From assembly GCA_030674155.1 (NCBI GenBank), contig CM060316.1:82544760-82608759 (forward strand): a DNA stretch of 64,000 bases, written 5' to 3'. This document shows positions 53,825-62,899 of this stretch, in pieces. The first letter of the stretch is position 1; each line of letters begins with the position of its first letter. This DNA is from Stramonita haemastoma. Its lineage: Eukaryota; Mollusca; Gastropoda; Neogastropoda; Muricidae. The notes beneath the pieces were generated by a model, which was not told the DNA's origin, made no database searches, and saw only the letters and a program-made list of their open reading frames with translations. The position numbers and the translations under genes are program-made.

Positions 53825-55028
53825 AGGGACATGATAATAAAAGAAAATGATAGGCCTACTTACACAGAAAATGCTCGCCTCTCTTATGACTTCGATCTAC
53901 GCCCTTTACTCTGTAAAGTAAATGTAGGCCCTACTGACAACCATAATATCTGGGATGATAGCTTTAGACTCTTTCCGTTACTACCAATGATTATGTAATA
54001 CCTAGGGCTCATACCTTCTCTCGCCTCTGCTGACTCGAGACCTTACACAAGACAGGAAGAAAAGCCAAGACAGCTACCAGATGGTCATTTCTGAAGATCT
54101 CTGTAGTCCAGCTCTCCGAGAGCTTCCTTCTTCTAGTCGGGCCTCTATTCACATCGGTTCTAGAAATCCATGTGCGACTTAACGGACAGTAGTTTGAAAT
54201 TTGTTGCAATCTTAGCGCATTGTAACATAGTTTAGAATGTTTTAGGGTCGATTTTGATGCTTCTCGTTGCGTGTGTTTCTTTATTATTAGTCTTATATTC
54301 GATTGTATGTGGTTGTTTTACTTCGCGGTTTACAATTTCTTAATTTGAAATAATCAAGTAGTCTTCCGCCTTTGAGTCGAGTAGAACTGAAGATATTGGG
54401 GAAGTCTTTTAAGAGAGACACACGCTAAGCCAGACACGAGTCATTTATGGTTACACTGTGGTTCATTGTTTAGAGCTCTGTACATCTTGATGAAGGAAAC
54501 AAAAAATAATCAAATACACATTATTATGAGTCGTGGCAAAACGATTAAGGCTGCTAATAGTAGGCCTATTGATGATTTGTATGATTTTGGGGGGTAATAT
54601 TGAAAACACAAATAAACGGCTCATGATGCACTCACTCAATATTAACCAAAGTGGAAATGAAAAGCACTTAGTGGCAAAGTTGAACGAAACCGTAATTTTT
54701 CGTATCTGATCTAAGTGTTGGGCCACAGTATCACCACCATGACTGTGTTGTCACCAGCTTCTTTATATACAAGAGTTCATAACTATAAGGCAATCCCAGT
54801 CATCCACATTCCAAGTAATAAATAAAACAATATAGTAATAAATAGGCCTGACACGCCGGCAAGTCGCAATTCTATATACAGTAGTAGTCACGTGACAGAT
54901 TTATAGTCTCCCCCATGGGGATGACTTACGGTTAATCCTATGTTTTTGCGTCAGTCATGCTTTTGTACAACTGGACGACAAAACACAGGCAGAAATGTAT
55001 GAATGACACTGGCAGAGCCACTGCCATG

Positions 55029-55058
55029 ACACCACACACCACACACACACACACACAC

Positions 55059-55131
<73 letters not shown>
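55029..55131. repeat. (CA)n microsatellite
   Basis: CA repeat joined directly to a truncated SINE on its right. Confidence 0.95.
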
Positions 55132-55133
<2 letters not shown>

Positions 55134-55400
55134 GAGTTAACATCATTGCTGACTCCACTTTCCCTAAAAGTCCTTCGGATGAGATGAGACTTTAAACCGA
55201 GGCCCGTGTGCGAACGCACGCAGAACATCTTGCGCACACGATAAATCCTGTTCCGCTTTTTGTAAGAGTAGGCCATCGTGTGCCGGTGGGAACAGATGAC
55301 ATTTACAAAACTGCATACACACGGGGACTGGATGTAAAAAAAAGCACGTGAGTGCTTATTCCATTATCCTCGATATAAAAGAATAAATAAAATAAATATC
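55132..55400 (+). mobile_element. Common-family SINE, head missing
   Basis: Begins inside the body (GGAGTTAACATCATTGCTGA) and carries CCTTCGGATGAGATGAGACT, a small duplication of GATGA relative to other copies, then the complete tail ending ATAAAAGAATAAATAAAATA. Followed by a poly-C run (55400-55426). Confidence 0.85.
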
Positions 55401-55409
55401 CCCCCTCCC

Positions 55410-55441
<32 letters not shown>

Positions 55442-56166
55442 TTGCGCACTGCCACGGTAGCAGAAAAAAAGATAGTGTAAGCAAAGTCCTTTTCCACATG
55501 CGAAAAAGAGGAGATAAAAAAAAAACCCAAACATTTCCAGTGACACTTTTTCATGAAAATTTTATGAAGTAATAGTTTTCCCGATGGCATCATTGTCTCA
55601 AAACACTCTCAGGTTACCCACCATTGCTTCAGTTTCTGATCTTGTAAATGTTCAGAATCTACATTTGTCAACAGTTTGAGTAGATCTATCCCACTTTTAA
55701 CTGTCTTCATTTTGAGATGATCCATCATTAATGGCTACTCAAAGTCAATCCTTTTACCCCTTCCGTGGCACACACACAAAGCGTTAAACAGTAGGCTATT
55801 TGACCGACTGTCTCATATCGTTCTGATCACAACTGACAGATGTTCTTGACTCTCTTTATGGTATGTTTCGCGTCTGATCATCTACACATAATTATTCTGG
55901 TGGTACTTCGATGTTCGCTTCTGTGGACAAGCGAACAAGATGCCGTTGCTCACCCGCGAAACCAAACGAAATGCGGGTGACAGGGTCGCTCACAAAAACA
56001 GTAAGTCCAGTCTGTCATTCAGACTTGTGTGTGTGCGTGTGTGAGTGTTTGTATCACAGAGAGTATCAATAACGTCAGTGGCACCAACCAGCCCAGTCAG
56101 TGTCTGTTGTTTTCTCCCCCTCTGTGCTTGACCAGCATCCTGATATAGGCCTAGATCTATCTGTGC

Positions 56167-56321
56167 TCAGGGGCCGCGGATAGACAGGCAGACCGGGAAG
56201 AGCTCAGAGCGTGGTCCGTTGAGCAACCGCTGACACATCTCCCTCAGGAACAACTGTCGGAACCGGGTGTAATCTGGGTCTCCAGTCAGTACTGTAACAC
56301 ACCACAGTTCTCGAGTTACGT
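56167..56321 (-). CDS. Exon 2 of candidate secreted peptide precursor
   Basis: Read on the minus strand. The acceptor CTGTGCTCTCAG precedes 56321 and the exon begins with AC, completing a codon opened by exon 1 (A|AC, Asn). It reads VTRELWCVTVLTGDPDYTRF, RQLFLREMCQRLLNGPRSEL, FPVCLSIRGP, then TGA at 56169-56167. There are three cysteines (residues 138, 160 and 175 of the joined protein). Codon use is GC-rich and open over the full 155 bp. N131-V-T is an N-glycosylation sequon created at the junction. An internal CAG acceptor (exon start 56291) is less likely since the upstream part is also coherent. The product is not recognised. Confidence 0.6.
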
Positions 56322-56385
56322 CTGAGAGCACAGATTTTTTGGTTCTTTTTTAAAGCAGATTTTACAAGTGAGATAGATATTTAGT

Positions 56386-56709
56386 TATTCTTTTATATCG
56401 AGGATGATGGAATAAGCACTCATGTGCTTTTTTTCATCCAGTCCCCGTGTGTATGCAGTTTTGTAAATATCATCTGTTCCCACCGGCACTCGTACGAAAA
56501 GCGGAAAAGGGTTTAACGTGTGCGCTAGATGTTCAGTGTGCGTTCGCACACGGGGCTCGGGTTTATAGTCTCATCCGAAGGACTTTTGGGGACAGTGGAG
56601 TCAGTACTGATGTTAACTCCAGAGGAAAAATCCCCTCGAACGGAAATCGAACCTGGGTCGTCAAATTGCGAGCGCAGTGTTATGACCACTAGGCTAGGCT
56701 ATCCCGTCC
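56386..56709 (-). mobile_element. Common-family SINE, full length, minus orientation
   Basis: On the minus strand: head GATAGCCTAGCCTAGTGGTC with a small CCTAG duplication, B box GGTTCGATTTCC, body with CCTTCGGATGAGACTATAAA and CGCACACGTTAAACCC, tail with AGCACATGAGTGCTTATTCC and a run to 56386. It lies within the intron of the candidate peptide gene. The microsatellite on the right touches its head. Confidence 0.9.
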
Positions 56710-56710
56710 T

Positions 56711-56794
<84 letters not shown>

Positions 56795-56828
56795 GTAGGT
56801 AGGTAGGTAGGTAGGTAGGTAGGTAGGT

Positions 56829-56870
<42 letters not shown>
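56711..56870. repeat. (GATA)n, (GGTA)n and (GA)n microsatellites in series
   Basis: About 21 GATA units (56711-56794), then about 8 GGTA/GTAG units (56795-56828), then GA (56833-56870). The stepwise change from one unit to the next suggests slippage on mutated units. Confidence 0.95.
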
Positions 56871-56872
<2 letters not shown>

Positions 56873-57415
56873 TTTTTGCAATTTAAGCATTTTACATTCA
56901 ATAAGTTGACTGAGGGGTGGACGGACTGATTGACCGACTAACTAACCAATCAACCAACGAACAAACGAACCAATCAATCCCCGGCTGAGATGGAAATACA
57001 TAATTGTTTTTACCCACAGGACAAAATGAACAATTATTGGACAAATGGTTTAAGATGCACAGATCAACAACATAATCAATCAATATGCATATTCCACAAG
57101 TGTGACTTGAGTGTTATCACACGAGATACTTTTGTAAACAGGAACACATTTACAAAGAAAAGGTATCCTTTTTTTTTTGTCCTGGCTAAAACTTTGGTGC
57201 CTTTCTTTTTGGAGGGGGGAGGGGGGGTGTATGCAACTGTTTGCTCACTACCAATGTTGCCACGTTTGGACTTTGGGGATAATGTATAAGCATGAATCTA
57301 ACATGCATGTTTTTTTTTTCCAACAAGCTTGCCATGGCAAGCACCTCTCTGAATTTTAGAATGGGATTTTCTTGCGTGTAACTGAGAGTATCTAAGGATG
57401 TGTTCACATTTTCAT

Positions 57416-57640
57416 TTTATTTTTTATATCAAGGATAATGGAATAAGCACTCATGTGCTATTATTATTATTTTTTATATTTTACATCCAGTCCTCGTGTG
57501 TATGCAGTTTTATAAATGTCATCTGTTCCCACTGGCACATGATGGCCCACTCTTACGAAAAGCGGAACAGGATTTAACGTGTGCGCAAGATGTTCTGCGT
57601 GCGTTTGCACACGGGACCTCAAGTTCGAAGTCTCATTCAA
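57416..57640 (-). mobile_element. Common-family SINE, head missing, minus orientation
   Basis: The tail (ATATCAAGGATAATGGAATA) and body up to the CACACGGGACCTCAAGTT segment are present; the head half is replaced by unrelated sequence after about 57640. A TTATTA expansion lies inside the tail. Confidence 0.85.
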
Positions 57641-58570
57641 AGGATTGAAAATGGATTGGGGTCTGCATACAAGTTGGCTTTGAAGGGAAAGTCTCTTACA
57701 ACCAACTGGCCAACAGAGAGAGTCCAGCATGAGATCAAGCCTAGAGCAAACTACCCACTTAGTCTACTGTGCGACCAGAGGTGAAGTGCTGGCTACGACT
57801 GATGCTATTCTCATCGGTCACTGACTCGTGCTTTAACTGTCAAGAAGTTTACAATGAGGATAGAGAGGATGACTCCCCCCCCCCCCCCCTCGTCCTCCCT
57901 CTACCAGGATTATTTATTTTATGCGATGTAAACATGTCCACATACTTCCAGGTGGCTGGATATAACATGTTCTTTTGTTTACTGCTCCTACTCCCCCTCA
58001 TTCTTTTCCAGCTTTTTCCTTCACGTTAAGTCAGATCTGTATAACAGGTTCCCCCCCCCCCCCCCCCTTTTCTGTTCCTTCTTTCAAATGGTATCTTTCT
58101 TTCTGGCTGTTTCTTCTCGTTAAGCCAGTTCTGTGTGATGGTCTCTTGATTTCCCCCCTTCTGTTCCTTCTTTCAAATGGTAGCTATTTTCTGTATTTAT
58201 TTTAATTTAAAGCCTGTCTGACACTGGTCATAAAGAATGGAATGCTGACAAAGAATAAAATTGATTTGATCTGTACTGTATGGTCATCCTATCTGCCAGA
58301 TTGCAGGTGTTAGTCATCTGGAATAAATATGTATTTTTCTTTGCATATTTCTGTCCGCTTTTTTTTTTTTTTTTTTACCACGTAAAGATACCAAATGCAG
58401 GGCAGATAAACTGGGTGGGTTTTTTTTTACTTTAAAAACTCTCCCCGTTTTTTGTACGTTTTTATTTATTTGTTTGCTAGCTTGGCAAGAAATATTGTGA
58501 GAAGCTGACTGCCTTTGTCTAGAAAAAAGTATTTGTTCCTGTCATTAAAAACAACAAACCCCACCCCTAT
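57641..58570. other. Intronic stretch of candidate peptide gene
   Basis: Two similar blocks (57985-58075 and 58110-58185) share TTCTGTTCCTTCTTTCAAAT, suggesting a local duplication of about 90 bp. There are poly-C runs (57875 and 58052) and poly-T (58365). No exon recognised. Confidence 0.5.
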
Positions 58571-58665
58571 CGCCACCCCCAACCAAACAGTAAGAAGAGT
58601 AAAACACTGATTCTCAACAAATGTTCACGAACAGAACCACCTGTATGCCTGCTGGAGGAAAAGAT

Positions 58666-58690
58666 CCCCCCCCCCGGGGGGGGGGGCCCC
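58666..58690. repeat. C10-G11-C4 palindromic homopolymer
   Basis: A run of about ten C is followed directly by about eleven G and then four C, a perfect snap-back sequence. It could be a true hairpin or an assembly artefact. Confidence 0.9.
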
Positions 58691-58905
58691 ATGAAAAAAT
58701 TAATATGCAGATTTGGAGACAGGGAATGGCTCTGGCCCAAGAAACAAATAATATATATAGATTTGGCATGAACCCATTCCCAATACTTTAGCATTGACAT
58801 GAAGCCAATAGAGGTTGGGTTGGTCCATCACCTGTCCTCGCCTTTGAGGAAAAAACAACTTAAAAAGCAATCAAAATAGGAAAAAAAGAGCCACCCTTCA
58901 CGTAC

Positions 58906-59296
58906 TTGCACGCAGACGTTTGGGTAGGTCGTCAATGGTGCCCCCAGGTGGAATCATGGCGATGATTTCAGAGGTTGTGGGGACGTCTGTGGAAGATTGT
59001 GGCAGCAAGGAGGGCCGGGAGAACGCCCCTCTCTTGGGAGAAGCCTGGTTTCCCCGTACTCTGCCAAGCAAGCGGTTGTAGTACTGGCCTCGGGACACAG
59101 CGCCAGATGCCCGGCTTGTGCTGCCTGCAGGTGGGGGATCAGAGGCACGGGGGGCGTGGGTGGAAGGCTGCATTCTGTCTACGCCTCTACGGCCCCATCT
59201 CCCATTGTACAGCTGTGTGTAGAGGTTCCCGTCAGCCACGTGCACACAACACAGCACCATTAGCAGAAAACTCAGGGACCATCTGGAGGGACACAT
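58906..59296 (-). CDS. Exon 1 of candidate secreted, amidated peptide precursor
   Basis: Minus strand. The ATG at 59296-59294 has A at -3. Residues 1-23 are a signal peptide (MCPSRWSLSFLLMVLCCVH then VADG, with A-D-G before the cut). The next 11 residues are NLYTQLYNGRW, immediately followed by G-R-R, the standard signal for dibasic cleavage and C-terminal amidation. The spacer is Pro/Ser/Arg-rich and includes SRGQYYNRLLGRVRG, a possible second peptide. The end of the exon, TSEIIAMIPPGGTIDDLPKR then LRA, contains the dibasic KR (126-127). The donor GTACGT at 58905 fits the consensus, and the exon ends in phase 1, matching exon 2 at 56321. Joined length is 181 residues. I find no family match from memory. 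Confidence 0.65.
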
Positions 59297-60214
59297 TGTC
59301 ACAGGCGAGCTTCACTCTCAGTGTGGTTTATTTCCTTTGAAAATGCACTGTGGACTTCTTGGACACTGGTCTCTTCAAACAAGAGTTCTCACGCTCCTGT
59401 TGTACTCTCTGTGGCTGAACAGTCGAGTGCAGCTGGGCTTCTGACACCACAGGATCTCATTTACAATTGATGTATCAATTTTGACAAGCAGCAAACACCT
59501 TAACCGACTTTGTAATGTAAAATAACTGTTACACGCCCTTCATGCTAGGCCATTTACCTGAAAAACTGCGTCTTGTTTTGGTACACATTCAAACACTAAA
59601 TTGTGCCCACGCAACCCACACAATCAGGTAAAACACGATTACTGACTAGCAAGTTGTGACTGTCAGCTGTTCTCAAACCGCACCTTTCAAAGGAGGGGGT
59701 AAAGAGTACTACTCCACAGGGCCCAGGTCTTGTTGTACTGTGGCCAAGACCCACGACATTAACTATGGTGGGCTGAGAGCCACAAAAGATTTATTTCAAT
59801 TCTTATAGAGATTCTTTAAAAAAGTCATTTTGAAACAAAATCAGCATTACGCAAAGAAAACGTCAATTATGCACAATAGATCAGTGCTACAACATTTTTG
59901 TTTTTCAGTCATTTAACCTTGATTTGGTTACCCCAAACTGACCAACGGAAACGACCAAAAAGTAAATCAACTGTCACTCCTGCTTAACTCTAAAGAAATG
60001 TTTTAAAGAAGACAAGTTTATCTTTGACTTTTCTTTACAAGTCTTGTCTTTTAATATACCCGACTTTGTTAATAAAGTATATTCATTGTTGTAATGCTGA
60101 AATGGAAACGTGTGGATGTTAGCCTGAAAGTAAAGTCCGTACAAGATTCACTATTCCTGTAGTATGTCGAATGTCGTACTGTTTTGTAGCCAAACTCTGA
60201 ATAATAATAACAAT

Positions 60215-60218
<4 letters not shown>
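59297..60218. other. Region upstream of candidate peptide gene
   Basis: Would hold the 5' UTR and promoter for the minus-strand gene. I see no TATA box at a convincing distance and no other coding sequence. Confidence 0.4.
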
Positions 60219-60306
<88 letters not shown>

Positions 60307-60322
60307 GAGAGAGAGAGAGGAG

Positions 60323-60368
<46 letters not shown>

Positions 60369-60380
60369 GAGAGAGGAGTC
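60219..60380. repeat. (GT)n and (GA)n microsatellite
   Basis: GT repeat (60219-60300) that changes sharply to GA with GGAG interruptions (60301-60378). Confidence 0.95.
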
Positions 60381-60541
60381 TTTTTGTCACGCTGAAACGA
60401 AAGGAAGAATGTCACCGCAGTTGTGAAGCATATCATTTGCTGCGTCAAGAAATCCAGTGGCTAGTGCAACCTGTCATTGTGTTCTCTTGCAGAGTGGCAT
60501 GGGTAAGAGTTTGAGAGGATTGACAATAAAAAGACGTTCTT

Positions 60542-60545
<4 letters not shown>

Positions 60546-60579
<34 letters not shown>
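60546..60579. repeat. Poly-G run of about 34
   Basis: One of the longest homopolymers in the window. Confidence 0.95.
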
Positions 60580-60582
<3 letters not shown>

Positions 60583-61449
60583 GATAAGTTTGATTCTGCT
60601 CCTTTGCAGTTAATACGTAATAAGATCGATGTCTTCAGGAAGGGACTGAACTTTAGAACACTTCAAAAAAGTAACCTGTATATAGCTTATGATGAATATC
60701 TTTCGTGGAAGATCGTGTTTGACACAAAAGTTTTATGCCGTCCTGGACAAGGATTTATTTTGTTCTTTTCCCCCCTCTCTTTAAGTCAGAATCTATATCA
60801 TGACTTATGGATAACAGTGTAAGACAGTCACATGTGCATACTTTACACTGTTAATTCCAGTATAAATGTAAAAAAGGAAGATTTTTGCAAAGTTGTATAA
60901 AAGCAAAGATGCATTTTACATTGCAAGCATTTCACTTTTGTCGCTGGCACTTCACCATATGAAAACAGGGCGTTTTACTGGAACGGTACGTGGAAGAGGT
61001 TATATAGACTTTCAAAGCTCGGCCTCTTCCAGGAGCTGCGGTGACAGGAGATGTGTCATCACTTATTCTGGCCTGTCGACTAACTGACGTGGGTAGGTAA
61101 GACTCTGTGGCCTACACCGCTGTCGTTTGTTTCGTCGTCCTTGTATTGTCTCCCGAAAACTTTACATTCATGCCTTGTGATTTCTATTTCCATTTTTTTT
61201 CTTGTTCTGTTTTTCGTTCTAAAGAAAGAGGGTGGAAGTGTTGAAAGAATGAGGGAATAGAGGGTTTTAAGAGATGGGGAGGGGGGGGGGGATTCTAATA
61301 ACAACAGACATATGTAAAAAAAACAACAACAGTTGACTGAAAATGAAAAAAAAAAAAAAACCCAACCCTTAAATAACTAAACTTAGCTTCAATTCTATAC
61401 TGTTCTGTTGATCTTAGGCCTAAATATGCGTAGCCTACATACACGGAAG

Positions 61450-61750
61450 GAAGGAAGGTGGCAGGATGGTTAAGACGTTCACCTGCCAACAAGTAAACCG
61501 TGAGGTTATGGGTTCGTACCCGCCCTCGCCCTTTCTTCCCAGTTCAACGAAAAAATCGAACTGAATGTTATTCGGATGAGACTATAAACTGAGGCCCCGT
61601 GTGCGAACGCATGCAGAACATCTTGCGCACACGTTAAAACCCCGTTCCGCCTTTTGGAAGAGCAGGCCATCGTGTACCGGTAGGAGCGGATGATCGTCTA
61701 AAATCATTAACAGTGAAAAGACGTAAAATCTAAAGAACGAACGAGGAGCG
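61450..61750 (+). mobile_element. SINE with alternative tRNA-like head and common body
   Basis: The head GGCAGGATGGTTAAGACGTT then CACCTGCCAACAAGTAAACC and B box GGGTTCGTACCC differ from the common family, yet the body (TTCGGATGAGACTATAAACT, AACGCATGCAGAACATCTTG, CGCACACGTTAAAACCCCG) is the same. The tail is lost, replaced by CATTAACAGTGAAAAGACGT and a TA tract. Confidence 0.8.
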
Positions 61751-61758
61751 GATGACAA

Positions 61759-61763
<5 letters not shown>

Positions 61764-61836
<73 letters not shown>

Positions 61837-61842
61837 ATATAT
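61764..61842. repeat. (TA)n microsatellite
   Basis: About 79 bp of TA with two ATTA interruptions, able to form cruciforms. Confidence 0.95.
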
Positions 61843-61864
61843 AAACCAGCATGCACACAGGTTC

Positions 61865-62213
61865 TTTATTCATTCTTTATTCTTTTCTTTTATATCGAGA
61901 ATAATGAAATAAGCACTCTTGTGCTTTTTTTCATCCAGTCCTCGTGTGTATGCAGTTTTGTAAATGTCATCTGTTCCCACCGGTACACGATGGCCTACTC
62001 TTACGAAAAGCGGAACAGGATTTAACGTGTGCGCAAGATGTTCTGCGTGCGTTCGCACACGGGGCCTCGGTTTAAAGTCTCATCCGAAGGACTTGTGGGG
62101 AGAGTGGAGTCAGCACTGATGTTAACTCCAGGAGAAAAATCTCCTCGACCGGACTCGAACCCAGGTCTTCAAATTGCCAGCTTAATGTTCTGACCACTAG
62201 GCTATCCGTCCCC
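61865..62213 (-). mobile_element. Common-family SINE, full length, minus orientation
   Basis: On the minus strand: head GGATAGCCTAGTGGTCAGAA, B box GGTTCGAGTCC, body with GGAGTTAACATCAGTGCTGA and CCTTCGGATGAGACTTTAAA, and the full tail ending near 61870. Best reference copy of the family in this window. Confidence 0.9.
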
Positions 62214-62216
62214 ACT

Positions 62217-62400
62217 GTGGCAGGATGGTTAAGACGTTCACCTGCCAAGAAGTAAACCGTGAGGTTCTGGGTTCGTACCCATAGGTGTCGTGTTTAGACA
62301 CCTGCCAACAAGTAAACGTGAGGTTCTGGGTTCGTACCCACAGGTGTCGTGTTTAGACACCATCCCTGAGGAAAAATCGGGGAGTTAAGAGTTCCAGGGC
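62217..62400 (+). repeat. SINE head with tandemly duplicated B-box segment
   Basis: Starts with GGCAGGATGGTTAAGACGTT as at 61461. A segment CACCTGCCAA.AAGTAAAC, GTGAGGTTCTGGGTTCGTAC, CCA.AGGTGTCGTGTTTAGA occurs twice in a row (about 62240-62299 and 62300-62360). No common-family body follows. Confidence 0.75.
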
Positions 62401-62811
62401 GGCTCGGGGCTGTAGGCCTATATGGCAACGTTCTGGTGGCTCCTGCGACGGTACTGGAACCATTTGTATCGGTCATTGCCTTTCCAATGGATCATTCCAG
62501 TGGAGTGGAGAGGGGAGGGGGGTGTCTCTGCATTGGTAACAGTTTGCCCTCCATACTTACTTACACAGGCTTTGCGCTCTAAAGCGCAACTCCATAGTCT
62601 TCCGAGATTGATGGGTGCCTACTACTACATACACGTTTTTTCCCCCTCTCTATGCAAGCTTGGTGCATGGACTGCAATCTCATCAGAGGTCTGTCATATG
62701 GCCGTGAAGGACACTTCAATCATCCTTGAAAACTTGGATGAGGGAACCTATCTAACACACTACACCTAATACCCCCCCCCCCCAAATCCAATCTGATGAT
62801 GTTGCTTAGAG

Positions 62812-62842
62812 CCCCGCCGACCGCAAGGCCATATCGGGGCTG
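62812..62842. repeat. Inverted repeat AGCCCCG...CGGGGCT with GC/CA run
   Basis: A seven-base-pair stem around CCGACCGCAAGGCCATAT, then an alternating CG run and CA repeat (62850-62898). It looks like the end of a dispersed repeat. The same CGGGGCTGT also occurs near 62404. Confidence 0.5.
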
Positions 62843-62899
62843 TCACCTCGCGCGCGTGCGCGCGCGCGCGCACGCACACACACACACACACACACACTC

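Noticed and set aside
60950..61100. TATATAG followed by a GC-richer patch and a GTAAGA donor on the plus strand
   Set aside because: Looks like a promoter plus first exon, but the ATG inside meets a stop after ten codons and no second exon is visible.
13399..62290. Several tRNA-like A-box and B-box pairs
   Set aside because: Each is attached to a SINE body or tail and lacks a clean cloverleaf, so none is reported as a tRNA gene.
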